Origin: Phytohabitans sp036906915
Lineage (GTDB): Bacteria > Actinomycetota > Actinomycetes > Mycobacteriales > Micromonosporaceae
NCBI RefSeq assembly: GCF_036906915.1
Contig: NZ_JBAKHX010000056.1
Coordinates: 1 to 53,438 of the forward strand
Direction of reading: 5' to 3'
DNA length: 53,438 bases
Position 1 is the first letter of the stretch. The number at the start of each line of letters is the position of its first letter. A program made the translations under genes and the position numbers. The notes beneath the pieces were generated by a model that worked only from the letters and a program-made list of their open reading frames with translations, did no database searches and had not been told where the DNA came from. Positions 8,729 through 16,385 of the stretch are shown one piece after another.

Positions 8729-10044
8729 TGCGCAAGATCATCGCATTGCTGGCCGCGGCCCTGCTCGCCGCCGGATGCGGCGCCGCCGAGACCGGGGATA
8801 CCCGGCAGACAATCCGCCTGCTGGTCTTCGGCGCGCCCGAGGAACTACAGGCATACCGCACGCTCGTCGACGCGTACGCCAAGGCGTCGTCGGGCGCCGA
8901 GGTGCAGTTGGTCGAGGCGAGCGATCGGGAAGACCTCATCACCCGGCTCTCCACCTCGATCGCGGGCGGCTCACCGCCGGACGTGTTCCTCATGAACTAC
9001 CGCTTCTACGGCCAGTTCGCCGCCAAGAACGCGGTCGAGCCGCTCGATGACCGGCTGGCCAAGTCGACAGTTGTCAAGCTCACCGACCTCTATCCACAGG
9101 CGACCGAGGCGTTCCGGTGGCAGGGGCGCCAGCTCTGCCTGCCACAGAACGTCTCCAGCCTCGCCGTCTACTACAACCGCACGATCTTTCAGAAGTTCGG
9201 CGTCGCCGTGCCCAAGCCCGGCTGGACGTGGAACGACTTGATCGCCACCGCCACCGCGATGACCCGCAACGCGAGCGGCGCGATCGTGCGCGGCACCGAG
9301 TCGGAGGGCGGCGGCGCCCGGGTCGCCGTCTACGGTCTCGGTGTCGAGCCGACGCTGATCCGCATCGCGCCGCTCGTGTGGTCGGCCGGCGGCCAGATCG
9401 TCGACGACGAGGGCAAGCCGACCCGGTTCACGTTCGACGCGAGCCCGGCCCGGGACGTGCTCCGCGACTTCGTAGCGCTCCGCCTCGCGTACGGCGTGGT
9501 GCCGACCGACGAGGAGGTCGAGGCGGAGAACGACGAGTCCCGCTTCAGCAACGGCCGGCTGGCGATGCTGTTGTCGTCCCGCCGGGTCACCACGACCTTC
9601 CGCACCGTCAAGGACTTCGAGTGGGACGTCGCGCCGATGCCGATGTACGGCAAGCAACAGGCCGGCATCCTGCATTCCGACGCGTACTGCATCACGAGCG
9701 GCTCCAAGGCGAAGAACGCGGCCTGGCGGTTCCTGGAGTACGCCATCGGGGCGGAGGGCCAGCGGATCGTGGCCGCCACCGGGCGCACCGTTCCGTCGAA
9801 CATGGAGGTCTCGAAGTCGCCCGCCTTCCTCGACCCGGCTCAGCCACCCCGCAACGCGCAGGTCTTCCTCGACGCCGTCCCGACCATCCGGCGGGTGCCG
9901 ACAATCTCCACCTGGCCGGAGATCGAGGACGCCGCCGGCGGCATCCTGGAGAACGCCCTCTACCGGGGAGACAAGCTCGACGACGTGATCCGCCAGCTCG
10001 ACGAGCAGACCCGGCCAATCTTCGCCCGCGGCATAGCGCCATGA
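8728..10044 (+). CDS. Sugar ABC transporter substrate-binding lipoprotein
   Basis: 438 residues. The signal peptide ends in a lipobox (LLAAGC, lipidated C17), so the protein is tethered outside the membrane. The body follows the family 1 extracellular solute-binding fold: a segment around 85-95 reading GGSPPDVFLMNYRF, Trp/Tyr-rich strands such as FRWQGRQLCLPQNVSS, and a C-terminal helix typical of CUT1 binding proteins. The substrate cannot be read from sequence; the BNR partner suggests an oligosaccharide. ATG 8728 shares a base with the permease stop and the stop overlaps the ATPase start (ATGA). Confidence 0.9.
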   Translation: MRKIIALLAAALLAAGCGAAETGDTRQTIRLLVFGAPEELQAYRTLVDAYAKASSGAEVQLVEASDREDLITRLSTSIAGGSPPDVFLMNYRFYGQFAAKNAVEPLDDRLAKSTVVKLTDLYPQATEAFRWQGRQLCLPQNVSSLAVYYNRTIFQKFGVAVPKPGWTWNDLIATATAMTRNASGAIVRGTESEGGGARVAVYGLGVEPTLIRIAPLVWSAGGQIVDDEGKPTRFTFDASPARDVLRDFVALRLAYGVVPTDEEVEAENDESRFSNGRLAMLLSSRRVTTTFRTVKDFEWDVAPMPMYGKQQAGILHSDAYCITSGSKAKNAAWRFLEYAIGAEGQRIVAATGRTVPSNMEVSKSPAFLDPAQPPRNAQVFLDAVPTIRRVPTISTWPEIEDAAGGILENALYRGDKLDDVIRQLDEQTRPIFARGIAP

Positions 10045-11036
10045 CACTGTCGGTGACAGGCCTGCGGGTCGCGCACGGCGCCAACGAGGTGCTGCACGGC
10101 CTCGACCTCACGGTGGCCCGCGACGAACTGCTCGTGGTGCTCGGCCCGTCCGGCGCCGGCAAGTCCACATTGCTGCGTGCCGTCGCCGGCCTCACCCCAG
10201 TCTCGGCCGGTCGAGTCACGATCAGGGATCGGGACGTCACCAGGCTGCGGCCCGGCCAGCGCAACGTGGCGATGGTGTTCCAGTCGTACGCTCTCTTCCC
10301 GCACCTGACCACCGCCGAGAACATCGCCTTCGGCCTCATCGTGCGAGACATGCCGAAGGCGGAGGCGACCGAACGGGCCCGGCGGGCAGCCGTCACCGTC
10401 GGCTGTGGACACCTGCTCGACCGTCGCCCCGGGCAGCTCTCCGGCGGCGAGCGGCAGCGGGTCGCGCTGGCACGCGCGCTCGTCCGCGAGCCGGACGTCT
10501 TCCTGCTGGACGAGCCACTGTCCAACCTCGACGCCGAGCTACGGGTGGAGATGCGCGCCGAGCTGAAGGCGCTGCATGCCCGGGTCGGCGGCGCCACGCT
10601 GCACGTCACCCACGACCAGGTCGAGGCGCTCGTGCTCGGCGACCGGATCGCTGTGCTGCGGGAGGGCCGGATCGAGCAGGTCGGCACGCCAGACGAGATC
10701 TGGCACGCGCCGGCGACGACGTTCGTCGCCCGCTTCATCGGTTCACCCCCTATGAACCTGCTGCCTTCCGGCGGGCCACTCTCCGGCCTCGCCCCGCCCG
10801 GCACGCTCATCGGGATCCGCCCGGGCGCGCTCCGCCTCGGCGACCAGGGGACGCCTGCCCGCGTGGAGCGGATCGAGGTCGTCGGTGAGGACGCCCACGT
10901 CTACCTGCGACTGGGTGAGCACTCAGCCGTCGCTCGCGTCCCAGCAGCAGAAAGGCCAGCCTCCGACGAAACGCACGTCACCGTCAGAGATGGAAAGGTC
11001 CACGTCTTCGACCCCAGCACCGGCAAGCGGGCATGA
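10041..11036 (+). CDS. Carbohydrate ABC transporter ATP-binding protein (MalK/UgpC-like)
   Basis: 331 residues. Walker A GPSGAGKST (about 39-47), ABC signature LSGGERQRVALA, Walker B VFLLDEP and H-loop HVTHDQ are intact. The last 90 residues form a TOBE-type domain typical of MalK/UgpC, shorter than in full MalK. It powers the MalF/MalG-like pair encoded on both sides. Start ATG 10041 overlaps the binding-protein stop, and its own TGA overlaps the next ATG at 11033. Having a dedicated ATPase is less common in actinobacteria, where one MsiK often serves many importers. Confidence 0.92.
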   Translation: MTLSVTGLRVAHGANEVLHGLDLTVARDELLVVLGPSGAGKSTLLRAVAGLTPVSAGRVTIRDRDVTRLRPGQRNVAMVFQSYALFPHLTTAENIAFGLIVRDMPKAEATERARRAAVTVGCGHLLDRRPGQLSGGERQRVALARALVREPDVFLLDEPLSNLDAELRVEMRAELKALHARVGGATLHVTHDQVEALVLGDRIAVLREGRIEQVGTPDEIWHAPATTFVARFIGSPPMNLLPSGGPLSGLAPPGTLIGIRPGALRLGDQGTPARVERIEVVGEDAHVYLRLGEHSAVARVPAAERPASDETHVTVRDGKVHVFDPSTGKRA

Positions 11037-11965
11037 AAGCACCCCAAGAAAACGCTCCGCTGCGCTCCACGTTTCCCCGGGGGCCCCGCGTCCGGCGCCA
11101 GCTGGGGTTCATGCTGGCCCCGTACGCCGTGGGGCTGGTCGCGCTCGTGCTGCTGCCCGCCGCCGCGACGCTCGTACTCGCGTTCGCCGACTACGACCTC
11201 GTTCAGCCACCACAGTGGACCGGCACCGAAAACTTCACCGAGCTCGCCGGCGACGGCATCTTTCGCACCGCGCTTTTCAACTCGCTCGTCTTCGCGGCCG
11301 TGGCCGTACCCCTGCGGTTGCTCATCGCCCTCGGCCTGGCACTCCTGCTGCATCGGCGGGCGCGCGGCGTCGGCACCGCCCGGACGGCCGCCGCCCTGCC
11401 CGCCGCGGTGCCGGAGGTGGCGTACGGCCTGCTGTGGCTCTGGCTCTTCAACCCGCTCTACGGCCCCATCAATCAGCTGCTGCGGGTCGGCGGCGAGAAC
11501 GGGCTGACCGCGCTGGGCCGCACGCCGCCGCAGTGGCTGACCGACCCGACCGACGCGCGTGCCGCGATCATCATCATGAGCCTCTTCACGGTCGGCGAGT
11601 CATTTCTGGTGCTGCTCGCCGCGCGGCTCGTGCTGCCGCCCGAGGTGTACGAGCTGGCGGCCGTCGAGGACGCCACAGGTTGGGACGTCTTCCGCCGCAT
11701 CACGCTTCCGCTCATCGCGCCGGTGCTCGGGCTGCTGCTGGTACGGGACACGATCCTGAGCTTCCAGGTGTCGTTCGTGCCGGCGCTCGTGGTGACCGAC
11801 GGCGGCCCGCCGCCGTACGCCACCACCTACCTGTCGCTGTTCGTCTACCGCAACGCATTCGAATACCTGCGCTACGGCTACGCCTCGGCGGCCACGATGG
11901 TGATGCTGGTCCTGACCGTCGCGGCGGTCATCCTCCAGTGGCGGCTGCTGCGCCGCTGGCGGTGA
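11033..11965 (+). CDS. Carbohydrate ABC transporter permease (MalF-like)
   Basis: 310 residues, about six membrane helices, with the EAA loop YELAAVEDATGWDVFRRITL near 220-240. It pairs with the MalG-like permease to form the translocation channel. It is the last gene of the five-gene operon, coupled by ATGA to the ATPase. A 48-base gap separates its stop from the convergent CobW-like gene, and no strong terminator hairpin was seen there. Confidence 0.9.
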   Translation: MKAPQENAPLRSTFPRGPRVRRQLGFMLAPYAVGLVALVLLPAAATLVLAFADYDLVQPPQWTGTENFTELAGDGIFRTALFNSLVFAAVAVPLRLLIALGLALLLHRRARGVGTARTAAALPAAVPEVAYGLLWLWLFNPLYGPINQLLRVGGENGLTALGRTPPQWLTDPTDARAAIIIMSLFTVGESFLVLLAARLVLPPEVYELAAVEDATGWDVFRRITLPLIAPVLGLLLVRDTILSFQVSFVPALVVTDGGPPPYATTYLSLFVYRNAFEYLRYGYASAATMVMLVLTVAAVILQWRLLRRWR

Positions 11966-12013
11966 GTGCGCCGCTCAGAACCAGAGCCGCCATCGCCCCG
12001 CTACGCCCATCCG

Positions 12014-13282
12014 TCATGTCTGACCGTTCAGGGGGATATCGGGGACGGGGAAGCAGCCGGCGAAGGGATCGGGGTAGGTGCGCCAGACCGCCTCACCGTC
12101 GGCGAGTTCGGCGTCAGTGAGCAGGCAACTGCTCAAGGTGCGATGCAGTTGGGCGGCGTCGAGGTCGAGGCCGATGAAGGCGAGGTGATGGTGCCGGTCG
12201 CCGTAGTACGGGTCCCAGTCGAGCGCGGCGGCAACCCGGCGGTAGGCGGAGACATCGAGCCATTGCGAGTCCGGTACGGCGGCCAGCCAACGGCCGAGGG
12301 TGCCCAGCGCCAGCCCGCCACCGGCGAAATCCCACGTGACCACCGTATCCGGCTGGCTGGCCAGCCAGAGGTGACCGCGGGAGCGGATGACGTCGACGTT
12401 GGCAGTCTCGGCCAGATCGTGCAGCCGCTTAGGGTGGAACGGGCGGTGTGCCCGGAACACGGCTGACACGATGTCGGCTTGCGGGTGCGGTTCGTGGATG
12501 CCGAGCGGATACCCCTCGACCCCGCGGGCGAGGACGCTGGGAATCCGGGGGTCGTGCCGATGGGTGTTGCGTAGGTGCCGGGCCAGGGCGGTGGCGTTGA
12601 TCCGGTCACCGTCCAGGTGCACGCGAGTTGCCCACGGGGCGAGGCGGTGTAGTAGGGCGTGCACCTGGGCTGTCCCCAGTGGTCCATCGCTGCGGGAGCC
12701 CCACAGCACATGGGTGTCGGCGTACTCGATCTGGCGCACCACCACATCGGCGAGCGACCGATGGTCGTCGTCCGTGGCCTGGATGCCCAGCGTGACCAGA
12801 TCGTCGCCGTTGCCCAACCCGTCGAGCAGGTACTCCGCGTCGAGCACCGTGACGTACGAGTCGACGCGGATCAACTCCGTCAGCGCGACGCCGTCGACCA
12901 GGCAGCGGGCGCAGGCAGTGGCGACCGTCTCCGGCTCGACCACTGGAGGCAGCATGAGCAGGATGTCCTGGCCCGGATGGGTGCGCGCCAGCCGCGCCAT
13001 GGTGGGCAGGACATCGTCGCGCAGCGTGCGAGACACACACCCGTGAAGAAGATCGCCCCGTTCTTCGGATATCCGGTCAGTCTCGGTGCTCATGACGCGG
13101 CGCACATAGCCAGCGCCGTGCAGGTCGTAGCGGACCAACAGCATCGACGGGCCGGCAGCCAGCAGCGACCGCGCGACCGCGTAGGTGGCCGCCGGCCAGA
13201 ATCCCGACAGGACCGTCAGCGACGGGCGCAAGTCGGCGTCCGCGGGGACCGCCGGGTCCCGGGCCACGGGGACTGACGACAT
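12014..13282 (-). CDS. CobW/COG0523-family protein lacking P-loop and CxCC motif
   Basis: 422 residues. The N-terminal strand TVLSGF and the C-terminal CobW_C-like region (about 300-410, with DRHHHLAFIGLDLD) place it in COG0523, G3E-type GTPases that deliver zinc or other metals. However, the P-loop position reads GFWPAATYA instead of GFLGxGKTT, and the metal site expected as GCxCC reads GC82-VSR. It therefore probably neither binds nucleotide normally nor carries the canonical zinc site. Mycobacterial Mrf, a Zur-controlled COG0523 relative acting in ribosome hibernation, is a possible analogue (inference). AAGGAGG lies just before ATG 13282, and a near-perfect Zur box begins 13 bases upstream. 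Confidence 0.8.
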   Translation of the reverse strand: MSSVPVARDPAVPADADLRPSLTVLSGFWPAATYAVARSLLAAGPSMLLVRYDLHGAGYVRRVMSTETDRISEERGDLLHGCVSRTLRDDVLPTMARLARTHPGQDILLMLPPVVEPETVATACARCLVDGVALTELIRVDSYVTVLDAEYLLDGLGNGDDLVTLGIQATDDDHRSLADVVVRQIEYADTHVLWGSRSDGPLGTAQVHALLHRLAPWATRVHLDGDRINATALARHLRNTHRHDPRIPSVLARGVEGYPLGIHEPHPQADIVSAVFRAHRPFHPKRLHDLAETANVDVIRSRGHLWLASQPDTVVTWDFAGGGLALGTLGRWLAAVPDSQWLDVSAYRRVAAALDWDPYYGDRHHHLAFIGLDLDAAQLHRTLSSCLLTDAELADGEAVWRTYPDPFAGCFPVPDIPLNGQT

Positions 13283-13294
13283 ACCTTCCCTCCT

Positions 13295-13315
13295 TAATGA
13301 AAACGGTTGTCATTA
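13295..13315. promoter_or_regulatory. Zur box upstream of the CobW-like gene
   Basis: The core TGAAAACGGTTGTCA lies inside a longer palindrome whose outer arms are TAATGA and TCATTA. It matches the actinobacterial Zur operator (TGAAAATNATTTTCA type) and is the best of five such sites in the window. It sits between the ABC importer operon and the CobW-like gene, 13 bases before the latter's ATG, so zinc-bound Zur would block the start region. Confidence 0.85.
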
Positions 13316-13336
13316 TATTCCGTTCTCGGGTGGTGG

Positions 13337-14668
13337 TCAAAGGGGGGCGGTCAGTCGCAGGAGCCGGTCCGCCAACGACGCGAGCCGCTTGGCGTCGTGG
13401 CTGGCTACCACAACGGCGGTGCCCGCGTCGGCGACCTCGGACAGCACGGTGTAGATGCCGGCGGCGGCGGTGGTGTCCAGGCGCGATACGGGTTCGTCGG
13501 CGATCAGCAAGGCCGGTCGGGCGGCGAGGGCGCGGGCAATCGCGACGCGCTGCTGTTGCCCGCCGGACAGGTGCCGGGGCCGGGCATCCGGGTCGACAGC
13601 GGTCAGTCCGACGCGATGAAGCAATCTGACGGCCATGTTTCGGTCCGGCGTCGGCAACGGCTCGGCGACGGTCTGCCAGATCGGCCAGCGGGGGTCGAGG
13701 CTGGCCGTGGCGTCCTGGAAGATGGGCATGACGTAGCCGGGCGGTGGACTCGGCTGACCGGCGAACCGGATGGTGCCAGCGGCGAGGGGGCGGAGCGCGG
13801 CGAGGGTGTCCAGCAGTGTGGTCTTGCCGACGCCCGACGGTCCGACCACGCCGACGATCTCGCCAGGGTGGATGGTCAGGTCGATGCCGGTGACGAGCGG
13901 ACGCTGGCCGGCGCGCAGTGTCACGCCGGCCAGCTCGACCACCGGTACCCCGGTCTGGCCCTTGGTCGGCTCTTTGGCCCTGGATCGCTCGACGGGCGGG
14001 CAGGGGGCGTCGACCAACCGTCCATGGTGGAGCACCAGTCGTCGGTCACAGCGCTCTGCGGTCGCATGGTCGTGGGTGACCAGCAGCAGTGCGCGGGATC
14101 GTTCGCGCAGCAGCCGCAGCACGTCGGCGGCGAGGTCCGCGTCGAGCGCTGATGTCGGTTCGTCGGCGACGACGAGGGGCGGGGCGTGTGCGGTGGCCGC
14201 GGCGATGGTGGCGCGCTGAAGCATGCCGCCGGACCAGGTGTGTGGCCGGTGCCGCCGCATGGCGCTCACGCCAAGATCGGCAAGGCGCCTGGCGACCACC
14301 CCATGGGTTGGTCGCAGCCGATGCGCGTACCAAGCCTCCGCCACGTGGTGGCCAACCGTCCACACCGGATCACACGCGCCGTAGGGGTCCTGGGCCACGT
14401 AGCCGACGCCGGTGCCGCGCAGTCGCCGCAACTCCCGCCCGCTCGCCGCCGTGACGTCACGACCGCCGACCCAGACGCGTCCGGAGCGGATGGTGCCAGG
14501 CGGCAGGAGGCCGAGTACGGCCCGTACGACGGTGGATTTGCCGGAGCCGGAATCCCCGACCAGCGCGACGGCCTCGCCCTCTGCGACGTGAAGGTCCAGA
14601 CCGCGGACGGCCACGACACCGTTCGGGTACCGCACGGTCAGGTTCTCGACCCGCAGGGCCGCCGTCAT
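13337..14668 (-). CDS. Dipeptide/nickel-type ABC transporter, fused double ATP-binding protein
   Basis: 443 residues with two complete ABC cassettes in one chain, equivalent to DppD plus DppF (NikD plus NikE). Cassette 1: Walker A GDSGSGKST, signature WSGGMLQRATIA, DEPTSALD, VTHDHA. Cassette 2: Walker A GPSGVGKTT, signature LSGGQQQRVAIA, DEPVSRLD, ASHDAK. Start ATG 14668 overlaps the stop of the upstream permease (ATGA). It is the last gene of the four-gene operon 17930-13337, with a Zur-like box at the operon head. Confidence 0.92.
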   Translation of the reverse strand: MTAALRVENLTVRYPNGVVAVRGLDLHVAEGEAVALVGDSGSGKSTVVRAVLGLLPPGTIRSGRVWVGGRDVTAASGRELRRLRGTGVGYVAQDPYGACDPVWTVGHHVAEAWYAHRLRPTHGVVARRLADLGVSAMRRHRPHTWSGGMLQRATIAAATAHAPPLVVADEPTSALDADLAADVLRLLRERSRALLLVTHDHATAERCDRRLVLHHGRLVDAPCPPVERSRAKEPTKGQTGVPVVELAGVTLRAGQRPLVTGIDLTIHPGEIVGVVGPSGVGKTTLLDTLAALRPLAAGTIRFAGQPSPPPGYVMPIFQDATASLDPRWPIWQTVAEPLPTPDRNMAVRLLHRVGLTAVDPDARPRHLSGGQQQRVAIARALAARPALLIADEPVSRLDTTAAAGIYTVLSEVADAGTAVVVASHDAKRLASLADRLLRLTAPL

Positions 14669-15456
14669 GCCGAGATCCGGTCGAGCCAGGCGTCGGCCAG
14701 CAGGGTGACGGCCGCGACGCTGAGCACGATCGCCGCCCCGGGTGCCAGGACGAGCCATGGCGCGGTGACGGCGTAGAGCCGGTTCTCGGCGACGAGCTGT
14801 CCCCACTCGGCGGTCGGCGGCTGCACGCCGAGGCCGAGGAACGATAGGCCGGCCAGGCCGAGGATGGTCTCGCCCAGGCCGAGGGTGGCCACGGCGACCA
14901 CCGCGGTGGCCGTGGGTGGGAGCACGTGGTGGCGGGCGGCCCGCCAGCGGGACAGGCCAGCGAGGCGAGCTGCGGTGACGTAGGGCCGCCCGAGCCGTTC
15001 GGCTGCCCAGGCGCGGGCCAGGCGGGCGATCGGTGCCCAGCCGGCCAGCGTCATGGCGAGCAGCAGGTTGCCGATTCCGGGACCGAGGACGCCGACCACG
15101 GCGAGGGCGAGGACCAGTGTGGGTACCGCGAGCACGACATCGATGAGCCGGCACAGCAGGGTGTCCAGGATCCCGCCGAGCAGCGCCGCCGCCATCCCCA
15201 CCAGGAGCCCGACCGCGACGCTGACCGCGCCGACCAGAAGGGCGCCGCCGAGGGAGATGCGGGCGCCGGCGGCGACGCGGGCCAGCACGTCGCGCCCGGC
15301 GGCGTCGGTGCCCAGCGGATGGGCCCAACTCGGGCCGGCTAACTTGCCGTCGTACTCAGTGAGATTGGGGTCCGGAGCCAGCGCGGGCACCACAAGCGTC
15401 AGCACGCCGAGCGCAACGAGTAGCGCGAGTCCGATGTGGAGGGCCGAGACCTTCAC
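14665..15456 (-). CDS. ABC transporter permease (DppC/NikC-like)
   Basis: 263 residues. One N-terminal helix (about 7-29) is followed by a short extracytoplasmic stretch containing HPLGTDAAGRDVLARV, the hallmark of OppC/DppC/NikC permeases, and then about five more helices. GTG at 15456 overlaps the previous stop (GTGA), and the stop overlaps the ATPase ATG. It forms the channel with the DppB-like subunit. Confidence 0.91.
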   Translation of the reverse strand: MKVSALHIGLALLVALGVLTLVVPALAPDPNLTEYDGKLAGPSWAHPLGTDAAGRDVLARVAAGARISLGGALLVGAVSVAVGLLVGMAAALLGGILDTLLCRLIDVVLAVPTLVLALAVVGVLGPGIGNLLLAMTLAGWAPIARLARAWAAERLGRPYVTAARLAGLSRWRAARHHVLPPTATAVVAVATLGLGETILGLAGLSFLGLGVQPPTAEWGQLVAENRLYAVTAPWLVLAPGAAIVLSVAAVTLLADAWLDRISA

Positions 15457-16382
15457 TTCGCGTCGGGCCGGGAATCGATGAGACGGGCTAGTAGGTCGGC
15501 GACAAGGCTAGTGGCGACGTAACAGACCGCGCCGAACAGCACGAAGCCCTGTACCACCGGCACATCCCGGGACTCGATCGCCTCGATGAGGTACCGGCCG
15601 ATGCCGGGCCAGGTGAACAGCGACTCGATGATGACCGCGCCGGCTAGCAGCGAGCCCATAGTCACGCCGACTGCGGCCAGCAGTGGGCGTGCCGCGTTCG
15701 GCAGCGCGTGTACGAACAGCAGTCGGAGCCGACCTGCACCCCGCGCGGCGGCGGTCTCCAGATATGGTGCGGTCGCCGCTCCGGCGAGCGCGGTACGCAG
15801 GACCCGTGACCAGTAGGCGGCGGTGCCCAGAGCCAGCGGCACGGCCGGAAGCCACGCGGCGCGCCAGGAGCCGTCGGCCAGCACCCGGCCTACACCGGCC
15901 TGGATCACGAGGATGTCGAGCAAAAGGGTGCCGGCCAGGAAGCTGGGCGTCGCAGCGGCAATGAACGTCCCAGTACGCAGCAGCGCGTCCGGCCAGCGCC
16001 GGCGGCTGGCCGACGCCAGCAGGCTGACCGGAATGGCCACGAGGCCGGCGAGGAGGCCGGTCACCGCGACCAGGCGCGCGGTGGCGGGCAGCCGATCGGT
16101 CAGCTCAGTGCGGACCGGCCGTCCGGTGCGCCAGGACGAACCGAGATCCCCGCGCGCCGCGCCGGCATACCAGCCGGCCAGGCGCTCGTACGCGGGCCGG
16201 TCCAGGCCGAGCGTGTGTCGGGTCGCGGCGACCTGCGTGGGCAGGGGATCGGTGACGCCGTTGGCGGCGAGCACGCGGCGCGCCGGGTCGCCAGGTGCGA
16301 GCAGTTGCAGCGCCCAGATGAGCGCGGCGGCCCCGGCCAGCGTGGCCGCGGCCGTCCCGAGCCGGCTCAGCAGGCGCGCCAC
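15453..16382 (-). CDS. ABC transporter permease (DppB/NikB-like)
   Basis: 309 residues with about six helices. The extracytoplasmic region after helix 1 and the C-terminal ESLFTWPGIGRYLIEAIESR followed by DVPVVQG are diagnostic for the DppB/NikB/OppB family. GTG 16382 follows the substrate-binding-protein stop by three bases. It is coupled to the DppC-like gene and presumed Zur-controlled through the box at 17973. Confidence 0.91.
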   Translation of the reverse strand: MARLLSRLGTAAATLAGAAALIWALQLLAPGDPARRVLAANGVTDPLPTQVAATRHTLGLDRPAYERLAGWYAGAARGDLGSSWRTGRPVRTELTDRLPATARLVAVTGLLAGLVAIPVSLLASASRRRWPDALLRTGTFIAAATPSFLAGTLLLDILVIQAGVGRVLADGSWRAAWLPAVPLALGTAAYWSRVLRTALAGAATAPYLETAAARGAGRLRLLFVHALPNAARPLLAAVGVTMGSLLAGAVIIESLFTWPGIGRYLIEAIESRDVPVVQGFVLFGAVCYVATSLVADLLARLIDSRPDAK

Positions 16383-16385
16383 TAC

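Noticed and set aside
11966..12013. Terminator between the convergent sugar importer and CobW-like genes
   Set aside because: Only short, weak GC inverted stretches are present; no stem comparable to the other terminators could be drawn.
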